Source of the DNA: Candidatus Borrarchaeum weybense
GTDB lineage: Archaea; Asgardarchaeota; Sifarchaeia; Borrarchaeales; Borrarchaeaceae
Length of the DNA: 64,000 nt
Assembly (NCBI GenBank): GCA_019057385.1
Contig: JAHQJS010000004.1
Coordinates: 1,008,727-1,072,726 of the forward strand
Reading direction: 5' to 3'
Part shown: positions 1 through 8,433 of the stretch, piece by piece
Layout of the letters: each line of letters starts with the position of its first letter
Numbering within the stretch: the stretch's first letter is position 1
The notes under the pieces: generated by a model
What the model was told of the DNA's origin: nothing
What the model saw: only the letters and a program-made list of their open reading frames with translations
Database searches by the model: none
Position numbers and translations under genes: made by a program

Positions 1-165
1 CCAGTCTTTAAACTCGAATAAGTTCTTATAAACCGTATAATTATTCATAGAAATATAATAATCCTCTGAAAGGATAAGAAGTCACTTTTGGCAAATAGTA
101 ATTATACTTTTGATTTGCACACATTTATCATCATGTGCAAAAATATATTATATTAGATAGAATCC

Positions 166-642
166 TCACACCTCTATTTTGTATATGAATTCACAATAGG
201 GGTCCCCTGCACACATGGATTTTGGACGTTCAACCGCAGCCTTTGGGTTTATAGTTTTAACAACGATATTTGGAAAGATTAAGTCCCATTCACTGATATC
301 TTTTGGTTCTGTTTTAAACGGACATTCAGTAATTCTTTGTGTAATGCTTGTCTTAGATCGCTCAAGCCAAGAACTTTCAGCACCAGTGACCTCCCACCAT
401 ATATCATAAAACTTTTCTATTTTTTCAATATCATTTCCTTCTATTTTAAAGATCTTCATAAGTGACTTTGTCATATTCCTTATTCTATCATCCATTTTAC
501 TGACCATTTCATAAATTTCGAGTGCTGCAAAGGCTCCGTATTTCTTGCGAATCGCATATAAGAACCCTTTGAGTATAGTTGTCCATGCTCCTAAAACAAA
601 ATCATATTTAAATTCCAAAGGTATCGCCACTTTCTTAACCAT
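166..642 (-). CDS. V4R / ATC-hydrolase-like small protein
   Basis: A 158-residue soluble protein. The C-terminus reads CAGDPYCEF, the Cys-containing signature common in V4R (4-vinyl reductase) and L-2-amino-thiazoline-4-carboxylate hydrolase-like domains, which bind small ligands or metals. The N-terminal two thirds are predicted helical with charged residues and there is no membrane segment or signal peptide. The gene stands alone at the window edge, divergent from nothing, with a GAGGAGGAG-type ribosome site just upstream of the ATG. I see the motif directly; the family call is recognition from memory and the substrate is unknown. It could be a ligand-sensing protein rather than an enzyme. 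Confidence 0.5.
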   Translation of the reverse strand: MVKKVAIPLEFKYDFVLGAWTTILKGFLYAIRKKYGAFAALEIYEMVSKMDDRIRNMTKSLMKIFKIEGNDIEKIEKFYDIWWEVTGAESSWLERSKTSITQRITECPFKTEPKDISEWDLIFPNIVVKTINPKAAVERPKSMCAGDPYCEFIYKIEV

Positions 643-1005
643 AGTCTCCTCCTCTCCAGTCTTTCGGCGTTATTTAAGGTTCTAGAAACTCTACATGAAT
701 TACTAGGGTACATTTATTATTCGCTATTCTCGTTTCTATACTATTCTCACTTTTATACTTATATTCGCTATTCTCAGCTTTAAAACTAGTTTGAAATGCA
801 AATGTGTTGGTAATAGCAACTAGAGAGCTGGAAACAAATAATTCGCTCAAAGTTGCTTCAAATCACAAAAATCATCTAAAAAATACAAGAAAAACCCGAG
901 CGATACAAAAAATGATTTCAGTTGATATGCGAACAATAAATATATCTTCAAGTTAAATAAAAAAAAAGAAACTGAAAGTTGAGATCCTGCGGTTGGCAGC
1001 GTGTT
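643..1005. other. gene-free stretch, no clear element
   Basis: About 360 AT-rich bases between two minus-strand genes. The only pattern is a pair of direct repeats ATTCGCTATTCTC near 718-776 with a related partial copy between them. No ORF with coding character and no obvious terminator hairpin was seen. Confidence 0.5.
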
Positions 1006-1323
1006 TTAAGGGTTTAGAGCGGTAATAGCTTTATCAGGATAGAATTTTATGATGGTCTCAAAATCGACACAGGGTAATATTTCATACTCCAGTAGATCCA
1101 TCCAATAGCGATTAAATGCCGATAAATCCCTCATATCACCCTCAGCCACATAGACACTCGTAGTTTGACCGTAGGCGCTAGGAAAATCCCATGTAATGAA
1201 ATTTAACCGTTTAAAAGCTTCCGTAGCTGCTGAATCCTTTCCCTTTAGAAACTCTGCAAAGCGTTGTAAAACCGCTGGCGTTTGTTCAGGCTTCCATCTA
1301 GATATTCCAACAAATCTTGGCAT
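1006..1323 (-). CDS. conserved small protein, possible dimeric alpha-beta barrel
   Basis: A 105-residue protein starting MPRFVGISRWKPEQ, with a strong GGGAGGGG ribosome site before the ATG. The pattern of a beta strand, a helix (QTPAVLQRFAEF), and further strands with a late FETIIKFYPD resembles small ferredoxin-like/dimeric alpha-beta barrel proteins such as DUF3303. No catalytic residues are identifiable and there is no membrane segment. It is preceded on its own strand by a GC-rich, hairpin-forming leader (1359-1465) and a repeat cluster (1475-1599), so it may be the regulated gene of that unit. Function unknown. Confidence 0.5.
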   Translation of the reverse strand: MPRFVGISRWKPEQTPAVLQRFAEFLKGKDSAATEAFKRLNFITWDFPSAYGQTTSVYVAEGDMRDLSAFNRYWMDLLEYEILPCVDFETIIKFYPDKAITALNP

Positions 1324-1358
1324 TTTTTCATCCCCTCCCTATTCTGGGTACTTATAAA

Positions 1359-1465
1359 GCGCCCCTCCTCGGCGCCTGGAGGTGTAAGAGTCATGTTTCC
1401 CTGAGAATCATTCATACAACTCCTCAGGTATCGACTCTCTTTCGACTGGGGGTGAAATCACCCCC
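1359..1465 (-). ncRNA. candidate structured RNA or leader
   Basis: A GC-rich island in AT-rich surroundings with several complementary segments: GCGCC/GGCGC at 1359-1363 and 1371-1375; nested helices AGAGTC 1387-1392 with GACTCT 1433-1438 outside CCTGAG 1400-1405 with CTCAGG 1423-1428; and a perfect palindrome GGGGGTGAAATCACCCCC at 1448-1465. It lies directly upstream of the minus-strand gene ending at 1323, so it could be its 5' leader or an independent RNA. A TATA-like CTTTATAAG at about 1350-1358 (minus strand) between the island and the gene argues the gene may have its own promoter. Strand is a guess; no known RNA family recognised. Confidence 0.4.
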
Positions 1466-1474
1466 TCCCCCACG

Positions 1475-1599
1475 ACTTGTCATAGTACAAGTTTTGATAG
1501 ATCGTTTGTCGCTATATGACAAACAACTTATCAGTTTATGACAAGTTAAATTACTATATATGACAACTTATATATATAGTTTTCTTTTACAAATGACAA
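1475..1599. promoter_or_regulatory. TATGACAA repeat and palindrome cluster
   Basis: Three copies of TATGACAA start at 1515, 1537 and 1559, exactly 22 bp apart, with a fourth partial copy (ATGACAA) at 1593. Around them are a perfect inverted repeat ACTTGT-N6-ACAAGT (1475-1492), containing the reverse complement TTGTCATA, and TTTGTC-N7-GACAAA (1505-1523). Phased, partly palindromic repeats of this kind are typical of a multi-site protein-binding region. It lies between the minus-strand gene at 1323 and the plus-strand DNA ligase at 1784; which one it controls is not visible. Confidence 0.5.
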
Positions 1600-1783
1600 A
1601 CTTGAATTCACTCTTAGTCAAGGAATATCAAATAAGTACAAATTCAAAAGAATATCAAAAAAAGAACTGAGCAGAAAGGATACACGATCATGTAGGTATT
1701 ATATGACCAAGTTTTCCTTATATTAGACTTCTGCTGGCTACTAGTACCAAAAACAGAAGTACCAAACAAAAAAGGTTACTGGC

Positions 1784-3514
1784 ATGTCGAACTCGTCATT
1801 AAGATCATCTACTCCCTTCCGAAAACTCTCTGAACTTGGAGAACAAATTGAAGCTGCCACAAAACGTCTAAAAAAGATGTATTTGGCAGGTGAGTTCCTT
1901 GACAGCATACCTCTAGAAGAGGTAGAAGCTGCGTCATTACTACTAATCGGACAACCGTTTCCCCGCACTAGCCAGCGAACATTAGATCTCGATTGGTCTG
2001 CCCTTTCTCAGATCCTTCAAGAGTTACTTAACCCTCCTCCGAACACGATAAGCCAATTTTTCAGCGAAACTGGTGATATAGGTGAAGTAGTTCGCCGAAT
2101 TTACCAAAAATCTGGTGGAATCCGACAAACAACTCTATTCAGTATCCCGCTGACTATTCTAGATGTCTATCAAACCTTTTCAGAAATTGCTGATATTCAA
2201 GGATCTGGTTCTCGCAAAAGAAAAATGACTTTACTTCGTTCCCTCTTCACTAGAGTGACTCCACTCGAAGCAAAATACCTAACAAAGCTTCTTTTTCGTG
2301 ATCAACGAATTGGCTTTAGCGAGGGGATGTTAGAGAGTACCATTGCACGCAAATATAACGCGCCTTTGGAACTTGTTCAGCGAGCAAATATGCTTCGTGG
2401 GAATGTTGGCGAATTAGCACGTATTACTAGAGCAGAAGGTGTCGATGGTCTGCAAAAAGTGAAACTTCGTCCGTTTACGCCCCTTCTTCCTATGTTGGCT
2501 GCCCGAGCAACCGATATTGATGATGTTTTGCAGCAATATGATGATGAGTGGGCCTTCGAAATGAAACTCGATGGCGCCCGCGTACAAATCCATCTGCAAG
2601 AGAATAATGGGGCAACAGAAACTCGTATATACAGCCGTCGACTTACCGATGTTACCGCTAGTTTGCCAGATGTAGTTAATTTAGTCGAACAGGAAATAAG
2701 TGTATTTAGTTGTATTCTTGAAGGCGAAGTTATAGCTCTTGGACCTGATGGACGTCCATTACCATTTCAAAATCTTATGCGACGATTTCGACGGATTCGG
2801 GAAGTGGAAATGATGACTGAAAAAATACCCGTCACTCTTTTCCTTTTCGATTTGCTAATGTTAGACGGTGAGGTGCTAATTGACTCCTCATATGGAATTC
2901 GAAGAGAAAGCCTAAGTTCTATCTGTGGTTCGATTCCGCTCGTTTCCCAAATTGTCACTAGAAATACTGAAGAGGCAACACGGTTTTTCCAAAAAGCAAT
3001 ACAAGAGGGTCACGAAGGTCTTATCGCCAAACGTATTGATAGTCCCTATAAACCTGGTAGCCGGGGAAAACTGTGGTTAAAGATAAAACAAACAATGGAG
3101 ACTCTTGATTTAGTGATCATTGCTGCAGAATGGGGAACTGGTCGTCGTCATAAATGGTTATCAGATTATCACTTAGGTGCAAGAGATCCAGAAACCGGCG
3201 ATTTTCAGATGTTGGGTAAAACTTTTAAGGGGCTAACAGATGCAGAATTTGAGGAAATTACACAACGCTTATTAGAGCTTAAGATTGATCAACCCGGCAG
3301 AATTGTAGTTGTCCAACCACAAATTGTAGTTGAAGTTGAGTATGATGAAATTCAACGTTCACCCCGATATTCATCAGGAATGGCACTCCGATTTGCGCGT
3401 ATCAAACGTATTCGCTATGACAAGACTCCCAATGAAGCTGATACCATTCAAAGGGTTCGATCACTTTTTGATTCACAATTTAAGCGGAAATCACAGTCGG
3501 ATGAAGTGGGATGA
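1784..3514 (+). CDS. lig: ATP-dependent DNA ligase
   Basis: Seals nicks in double-stranded DNA using ATP (replication and repair). 576 residues, the usual length of archaeal ligases of the LigB/LIG1 type. The N-terminal 220 residues form the helical DNA-binding domain; the nucleotidyltransferase motif I is EMKLDGAR with the adenylated lysine at about residue 261; motif III (FDLLMLDG), motif IV (HEGLIAKR) and motif V (KLWLKIK) follow, then an OB-fold domain to the C-terminus. The ATG follows AAAGG-rich sequence and no in-frame upstream methionine improves it. The PLP decarboxylase starts 37 bp downstream on the same strand, so the two may be co-transcribed. All catalytic motifs appear intact. 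Confidence 0.95.
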   Translation: MSNSSLRSSTPFRKLSELGEQIEAATKRLKKMYLAGEFLDSIPLEEVEAASLLLIGQPFPRTSQRTLDLDWSALSQILQELLNPPPNTISQFFSETGDIGEVVRRIYQKSGGIRQTTLFSIPLTILDVYQTFSEIADIQGSGSRKRKMTLLRSLFTRVTPLEAKYLTKLLFRDQRIGFSEGMLESTIARKYNAPLELVQRANMLRGNVGELARITRAEGVDGLQKVKLRPFTPLLPMLAARATDIDDVLQQYDDEWAFEMKLDGARVQIHLQENNGATETRIYSRRLTDVTASLPDVVNLVEQEISVFSCILEGEVIALGPDGRPLPFQNLMRRFRRIREVEMMTEKIPVTLFLFDLLMLDGEVLIDSSYGIRRESLSSICGSIPLVSQIVTRNTEEATRFFQKAIQEGHEGLIAKRIDSPYKPGSRGKLWLKIKQTMETLDLVIIAAEWGTGRRHKWLSDYHLGARDPETGDFQMLGKTFKGLTDAEFEEITQRLLELKIDQPGRIVVVQPQIVVEVEYDEIQRSPRYSSGMALRFARIKRIRYDKTPNEADTIQRVRSLFDSQFKRKSQSDEVG

Positions 3515-3551
3515 ACAAGTTTTTCTGAGTAGTTATTATTTGCGAGTTTAG

Positions 3552-4982
3552 GTGTTAAAATTGAATCAAGAGTCTGAAGATTATCTTCAATTATCGAAGA
3601 AGCAAATGAAAAAACTTGGTTATCAAACCATAGACATGATTGTCAAGCATTTTGAGGAGCTTAGAAATAAACCAGTTACACGAAAGGCATCTCGTTTAGA
3701 CATGGAACAAACATTTCGGGAGCCAATCCCTGATCATGGCACGAATCCAGAGCATATTCTCGATATTATTGAAAAGGAAATTTTTACAAATATTATGTAT
3801 ACAGATCATCCCCGTTTCTTTGCATTTGTGCCAACGGCAAATAATTTTATAAGCGTTCTAGCTGATGCTCTAGTTGCTGGGTTTAATCCTTTTGCTGGTA
3901 CATGGCTAGAAAGCTCTTCAGCGGCTCAAATTGAATTAGTGACAGTTGATTGGTTAAGAAGAATTTTTGGAATGCCAGAAGAAGCGGGAGGATTATTTTT
4001 AAGTGGAGGGTCGGCTGCCAATTTAATAGGAATTGCAGTAGCTAGACGCGTAAAATTAAAAGATCGAATTGCTAACTCTGTTGTTTATTTTTCAGATCAA
4101 ACTCATTCATCCGTTGAAAGAGGTCTAAAAGTTCTTGGATTTTCTGAAGAAAATTGTTGTAAACTCCCCTCAGATGATAATTTTCGTCTTTCGATTGAAA
4201 TGCTCTCACAAAAAGTTAAAGAAGATAAGATAAGTGGCAAGATTCCCTTCTGTGTCGTTGCAAATGCAGGAACTACTAATACGGGTTCAGTTGACCCATT
4301 AAATGACTTGGCAAGTTTTTGTAAGAATGAAGGTTTATGGTTACATGTAGACGGTGCATTTGGTGCAGCTGGAATTTTAGATTCGAAAGGGGAAAAACTG
4401 TTGCAAGGCATAGATCATGCGGATTCTCTTGTTATTGACCCTCATAAATGGTTTTTCCAGCCCTATGAAATCAGTTGTCTACTTGTTCGAAATAGTATGC
4501 TACTTAAAGATACGTTTCGCATTTTACCAGAGTACTTGAAAGATACTGATAGATCAAAAGAAGAAATTAATTTTTGTGATTATGGAACTCAATTAACAAG
4601 AAGTTTTCGTGCCTTAAAATTGTGGATGTCGCTAAAATGCTTTGGCCTAAATGCCTTTAGACGTGCTGTAACAAAGGGATTCAAAATAGCCGAATATACT
4701 GAACATCTTGTTAGAGAAAATCCTTTACTTGAAGTTATAACACCCGCGCAAATGGGGATTCTTACATTTCGATTTATTAGTGATTTACCTGATGAAAGGC
4801 TAAACGAGTTAAACAGAAGCATAGTTGACAAAATAATAATCGATGGATATGCTATGGTCGCTACCACTCAATTAAGAGACAGGGTAGTTCTCAGAATGTG
4901 TACGATAAACCCTCGGACTACTGAGGATGATATTAGACAAACATTACAAAGAATAACGAAGTTCGGACAAGAATTATTTTAA
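3552..4982 (+). CDS. PLP-dependent aromatic-L-amino-acid-type decarboxylase
   Basis: Group II pyridoxal-phosphate decarboxylase (fold type I), which removes CO2 from an amino acid. 476 residues, full length for the family (DDC/TDC/GAD group). The Schiff-base lysine lies in DPHKWFF at about residue 299, preceded by the LHVDGAFG motif carrying the PLP-pyridine aspartate; LSGGSAANLIG is the phosphate-binding region. GTG start at 3552, preceded by TTTAGGTG that can serve as ribosome site. Lies 37 bp after the DNA ligase gene. Substrate cannot be assigned: tyrosine, tryptophan, aspartate or glutamate are all possible in this family; in archaea a related enzyme (MfnA) makes tyramine or beta-alanine, but this protein is longer than MfnA. 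Confidence 0.85.
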   Translation: MLKLNQESEDYLQLSKKQMKKLGYQTIDMIVKHFEELRNKPVTRKASRLDMEQTFREPIPDHGTNPEHILDIIEKEIFTNIMYTDHPRFFAFVPTANNFISVLADALVAGFNPFAGTWLESSSAAQIELVTVDWLRRIFGMPEEAGGLFLSGGSAANLIGIAVARRVKLKDRIANSVVYFSDQTHSSVERGLKVLGFSEENCCKLPSDDNFRLSIEMLSQKVKEDKISGKIPFCVVANAGTTNTGSVDPLNDLASFCKNEGLWLHVDGAFGAAGILDSKGEKLLQGIDHADSLVIDPHKWFFQPYEISCLLVRNSMLLKDTFRILPEYLKDTDRSKEEINFCDYGTQLTRSFRALKLWMSLKCFGLNAFRRAVTKGFKIAEYTEHLVRENPLLEVITPAQMGILTFRFISDLPDERLNELNRSIVDKIIIDGYAMVATTQLRDRVVLRMCTINPRTTEDDIRQTLQRITKFGQELF

Positions 4983-5031
4983 TTTCGTCTCCTTTTACGC
5001 AACTTAAGGTAAAACTCAGTATAAAAAAGAA

Positions 5032-5745
5032 CTATTTAAGAGCGTCAAGGACTTCTTCATAAGTAAAACGGTTTCGATAGAAGGCTTTTCCGATCACTGC
5101 TCCGTAAACACCTGTTCGGGCTAATTCCACCACATCTTTAACCTTGCCAATGCCTCCTGCTGCAACGACAGGTATGTTCACTGAACGGACCATGTTTTCC
5201 GTGTTTTCAATATCAGGTCCAGTAAGCATGCCGTCCCTTTCTACCGCTGTAAAAAGAATTGATCCTGCTCCTTTGTCTTCAATAACTTTAGCTAAGTCAA
5301 AGGCAGTAAATGTTGATACGTCTCTCCATCCCTTGATTGCAACCTTACCTTGCACATGATCTAAAGCAACCATAATGTGTTTCGAACCGATTTTTTCCTT
5401 TAACATTGTAATCATTTCTGGATTTTTCACAGCTGAAGTACCTATGATAACGCGTTCCACCCCAAGTTTGTGCAGTGTCAATGCTTTTTCGATATCGCTG
5501 ATTCCACCTCCAACTTGGAACTCGGCGTCTACTTCTTTCACTATAGCTTTTATGATCTCTATATTATCTCCCAAACCTAATGCGGCATCTAAATCGATTA
5601 TATGGATAGTTGTAGCACCCTGTTCCCACCAATATTTTGCGGCATCGATTGGATCGTTATAATATGTTTCTTCCGTTCCAGGTTTACCTTTAGTCAATCT
5701 AACACATTTCCCTTCTCTGAGATCAACGGCTGGCATTATTTGCAT
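5032..5745 (-). CDS. hisA: HisA, ProFAR isomerase
   Basis: Phosphoribosylformimino-5-aminoimidazole carboxamide ribotide isomerase, step four of histidine biosynthesis. 237 residues, typical (beta/alpha)8 barrel length. Starts MQIMPAVDLREGK with the first catalytic aspartate; the second phosphate-binding half contains VAAGGIGKVKDV. The equivalent catalytic aspartate of the second half lies in TAVERDGMLTGPD. Last gene of a minus-strand run hisB-hisH-hisA, 35 bp after hisH. HisF, the partner that normally works with HisH, is not in this window, nor is the HisI/HisE pair that supplies its substrate. Confidence 0.95.
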   Translation of the reverse strand: MQIMPAVDLREGKCVRLTKGKPGTEETYYNDPIDAAKYWWEQGATTIHIIDLDAALGLGDNIEIIKAIVKEVDAEFQVGGGISDIEKALTLHKLGVERVIIGTSAVKNPEMITMLKEKIGSKHIMVALDHVQGKVAIKGWRDVSTFTAFDLAKVIEDKGAGSILFTAVERDGMLTGPDIENTENMVRSVNIPVVAAGGIGKVKDVVELARTGVYGAVIGKAFYRNRFTYEEVLDALK

Positions 5746-5780
5746 TATTTAACACCTGATTTTCTACATTGAGAAATAGC

Positions 5781-6401
5781 CTATTTTTTAATGAAATCAA
5801 CGAAGTTTTCTAGCATCTTCAAGCCGACTTCACCACTTTTCTCTGGATGAAATTGAGTGGCAAATATTTGCCCATCTGAGATAATTGATGGAAAAGTAAC
5901 ACCGTATTCCGTTTTTGCCATTATTAAGTCTTCTTTTGTAAGATTGCTATAGTAAGAATGGACAAAATAAACAAATGAACCATTTTTAATTTGGGATCTG
6001 CCATTGCATAATGGATTGTCTTTCTTAACGATTTCTAGGTCATTCCAGCCGATTTGTGGAATTTTCACAGTATCTGGTAGTTTGACTACTCTTCCTGGAA
6101 GCAGGTCCATCCCTTGATATAGTCCTCCTTCTTCACTTTCAGTAAAGAGGAGTTGTAACCCTAAACAAATGCCAAGAAGTGTTTTTCCTTCGTTTACTGC
6201 ATCTTTTATTGGTTCTATGAATTCTTTCAGATTGTTAATTGCATCACGAAATGCACCAACGCCTGGGAGGATAACAGCATCCATCGATTTTATCTCACTT
6301 GGTGTTGTTATGATCTGTGGTTCGCTTCCTGCTTTTCTCAGCCCATTAGATATTGAACGGAGATTTCCGGCCCCATAATTAATAATCGCAATCCTAACCA
6401 C
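5781..6401 (-). CDS. hisH: HisH, glutamine amidotransferase subunit of IGP synthase
   Basis: Supplies ammonia from glutamine to HisF for imidazole ring closure. 206 residues, class I glutamine amidotransferase. The nucleophile cysteine is in LLGICLGLQLL, with the oxyanion region GAGNLRS near the N-terminus and the catalytic His-Glu in TQFHPEKSG. Its end-to-start contact with hisB shares one base at 6401, showing translational coupling. Its obligate partner hisF is absent from this window and must be encoded elsewhere for the pathway to be complete. Confidence 0.95.
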   Translation of the reverse strand: MVRIAIINYGAGNLRSISNGLRKAGSEPQIITTPSEIKSMDAVILPGVGAFRDAINNLKEFIEPIKDAVNEGKTLLGICLGLQLLFTESEEGGLYQGMDLLPGRVVKLPDTVKIPQIGWNDLEIVKKDNPLCNGRSQIKNGSFVYFVHSYYSNLTKEDLIMAKTEYGVTFPSIISDGQIFATQFHPEKSGEVGLKMLENFVDFIKK

Positions 6402-6976
6402 TACAAAACACCTTTCGTTGATGGAATTTCAGATTGTATATCATCGAATCGTACAGCATCTTTAAGTGCTAATGCAAGTGCCTTGAATGCGGCTTCTGAG
6501 ATATGATGATTGTCATCTCCTGTAAGCGTAGTAAGGTGCAAATTCATAATGGCATTATAGGTAAACGAAACGAGAAAATGGTATACGTCTTGAGCAGTCA
6601 CATCTTCGACTTTTGTTGACTTAAAATTCAATTCAATGTTGTGCCAAGGTCTTCCGCCTATGTCCACGACTGCACGAACTAAAGCATCATCCATCGGGAC
6701 ATAAGCACTTCCAAAACGTTTAATTCCTTTTTTATCTTTCAGTGCTTTATTAAAAGCTTGACCCAAGCATATACCAACATCCTCGATGATGTGGTGGGCA
6801 AGATCACCTTTAGCCGTAATTTGCATATCAATTAAAGAATGTTTCGAAAGAGCTGTTAATAAATGATTTAAGAAGTGGAATTCAGTATCAATTTCACTTT
6901 TTCCCATTCCGTCTAGTTCAATTTTAACGGAAATGTCAGTTTCTTTCGTCTTTCGAGTTATTTTTCCAACTCGCAT
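6401..6976 (-). CDS. hisB: HisB, imidazoleglycerol-phosphate dehydratase
   Basis: Dehydrates imidazoleglycerol phosphate to imidazole-acetol phosphate using two Mn ions. 191 residues, the monofunctional length (no phosphatase fusion). The metal-binding histidine motifs HFLNHLL, HHIIEDVGI and DDNHHISEAAFK are all present. First gene of the hisB-hisH-hisA group; about 400 bp upstream of it on the same strand is the feo operon, so it presumably has its own promoter. Ends at the hisH start. Confidence 0.95.
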   Translation of the reverse strand: MRVGKITRKTKETDISVKIELDGMGKSEIDTEFHFLNHLLTALSKHSLIDMQITAKGDLAHHIIEDVGICLGQAFNKALKDKKGIKRFGSAYVPMDDALVRAVVDIGGRPWHNIELNFKSTKVEDVTAQDVYHFLVSFTYNAIMNLHLTTLTGDDNHHISEAAFKALALALKDAVRFDDIQSEIPSTKGVL

Positions 6977-7219
6977 ACATCATTCCCCTTTGTTTGTTAA
7001 TAGTTTTCAACTATCCAAAAACTGAACAGGTAACCTACAAAAACTTTGTTTTTATTTAATAAAGAAACATAAAATTCGAGATTCTATGTGAAGTCTGTTA
7101 GTTTATGAAATTAACTAAAACGAGTATCATTATTAGTTGTGTGAACTTATAATTGTAAAAGTCTATGAACGAATTTTTAATGCTCATTACTGGAGTTGAG
7201 CGAAATAGATCAAGAGAAG

Positions 7220-7371
7220 ATGGACAATCCTTGGCTTGAATTACCGACTGACGCTCCTCTTTATTGCTTGCTGAGGATTTGCCAGTAATCAACGCTTTCA
7301 ATCAAGAAGTCAAAGCAAAGCAACAAGAAGAGTTTATAATTAGGATCGATTGTCTTCCAGAGAGTTTCTAG
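7220..7371 (+). pseudogene. 5' remnant of a uracil-DNA-glycosylase-like gene
   Basis: Reading ATG at 7220 gives MDNPWLELPTDAPL, and after a single frame change near 7260-7270 the text continues AEDLPVINAFN and ends IRIDCLPESF before TAG at 7369-7371. From memory, this pattern (NPWLxLP ... LPED ... FN ... LPExF) is the N-terminus of a family of uracil-DNA-glycosylase-like proteins. The rest of the gene is missing: the minus-strand feo operon begins immediately after. So this looks like a truncated, frameshifted remnant left at the junction between hisB and feo. The family assignment is moderate; the coding character in two frames is seen directly. Confidence 0.35.
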
Positions 7372-7377
7372 AATTAA

Positions 7378-8019
7378 TTAAGGAAAAGGTTCAACAAAAA
7401 TAAATCGTGCAACGTCTGGACCGAGAGCTAAGAACATACCTCGTACGTTGATCCGCACAGATCCCTTAATATGGGAACCTTTCTTGACAATTATTTCTGT
7501 CTCGGGCGTCATACCTAACTCTGCCAACCGTCGAAGTAAATTTCTCTTTCCAAACATAAACTTTAGAAGCACTCTTTGCCCTCCTTCCACCATAGATAAT
7601 GGAATAACGTGCTCTATGCGATCAATCGACGGACTTAACAGTCCATCTTCAACAAACTTTTTAATTTCATAATCATCCAAATCATGCGCGTCATGCCAGT
7701 GTTCATGCCATTCCTTAGCACTTTTTAATTGTCCGTACCTCCTCCTTTTACGCCTCCTTTTTGGAAAGAGAAATTTATCGTGGATATATTGCTGTCGATG
7801 AATTTCTATTTGTTCGCTTCCCTTATCCGTAAGATATAGTTTTCCGCCGTTGGCCGTTACATAATTCTGTTCTAATGCGAAATCAACAACCTGCTTCATC
7901 ATAGCAGGTAATACGTTAAGTTCTTCAGCAATTGCCAGATAGTCTTCATCTTTATATGACCCTTTTGAGCCGATCAATTCTAAGAAACATTCCATTAATT
8001 TTTTTATTCTAAGACTCAT
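7378..8019 (-). CDS. winged-helix protein with C-terminal FeoA domain
   Basis: A 213-residue soluble protein. Residues 1-75 form a winged-helix-like module (AIAEELNVLPAMMKQVVDFALEQNYV ... LYLTDKG), followed by a basic stretch FPKRRRKRRR near 85-95, a His/Asp-rich segment (HEHWHDAHDLDD) and a C-terminal FeoA/SH3-like domain from about 135 (GGQRVLLKFMFG ... RRLAELGMTPETEI) as in DtxR-family C-termini. It is the last gene of the feo operon, overlapping the FeoC-like gene by 4 bp. The architecture suggests an iron-sensing regulator or an accessory FeoA; the His/Asp run could bind metal. Which role applies is inference. Confidence 0.7.
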   Translation of the reverse strand: MSLRIKKLMECFLELIGSKGSYKDEDYLAIAEELNVLPAMMKQVVDFALEQNYVTANGGKLYLTDKGSEQIEIHRQQYIHDKFLFPKRRRKRRRYGQLKSAKEWHEHWHDAHDLDDYEIKKFVEDGLLSPSIDRIEHVIPLSMVEGGQRVLLKFMFGKRNLLRRLAELGMTPETEIIVKKGSHIKGSVRINVRGMFLALGPDVARFIFVEPFP

Positions 8020-8348
8020 CCCTTTCCCTCCACACTATCAGAATGTGCCTGACGCATGCGCGTTACTTTACTGATAAATTTTGATCCTTTATTTGTAAGT
8101 AGATATAATTTTGTAGATAACCCTCCAAGCGATTTGTGGCAACCAATGCAACCATCAGAAGTAAGGATTGAGCAGTTAATTGGCTCAAAAGTGACATTAG
8201 CATCACCAAGTAATTTTAAATATTTCTTTTGGATTAAATGCTCGATCATACTCTCAATAACATGCTCGTTAACATTTAGATCTCTTTTGAGTTCTTTTTT
8301 GTTTACAAATTCTTTTTCTTTTATTATTTTTAGTAATTCAATGATCAT
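8016..8348 (-). CDS. FeoC-like winged-helix protein with Cys cluster
   Basis: A 110-residue protein with an N-terminal winged helix (KELKRDLNVNEHVIESMIEHLIQKKYLK) and a cysteine cluster C59-x7-C67-x2-C70 (NCSILTSDGCIGC), then LYLLTNKGSKF, a second wing. Small winged-helix proteins with three or four cysteines encoded beside feoB are the FeoC type, which in bacteria bind a 4Fe-4S cluster and influence FeoB stability. It lies 85 bp downstream of the FeoB membrane gene and overlaps the next gene by 4 bp. Sequence similarity to bacterial FeoC is only by pattern, so the name is tentative. Confidence 0.6.
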   Translation of the reverse strand: MIIELLKIIKEKEFVNKKELKRDLNVNEHVIESMIEHLIQKKYLKLLGDANVTFEPINCSILTSDGCIGCHKSLGGLSTKLYLLTNKGSKFISKVTRMRQAHSDSVEGKG

Positions 8349-8433
8349 AATTCTTGAAACATCCCCAGGTACGTTATAAAAAAGTGATTGTCAAAAATAA
8401 AAAAGGAATTGGAAAGAGGAAAGACGAACACAG

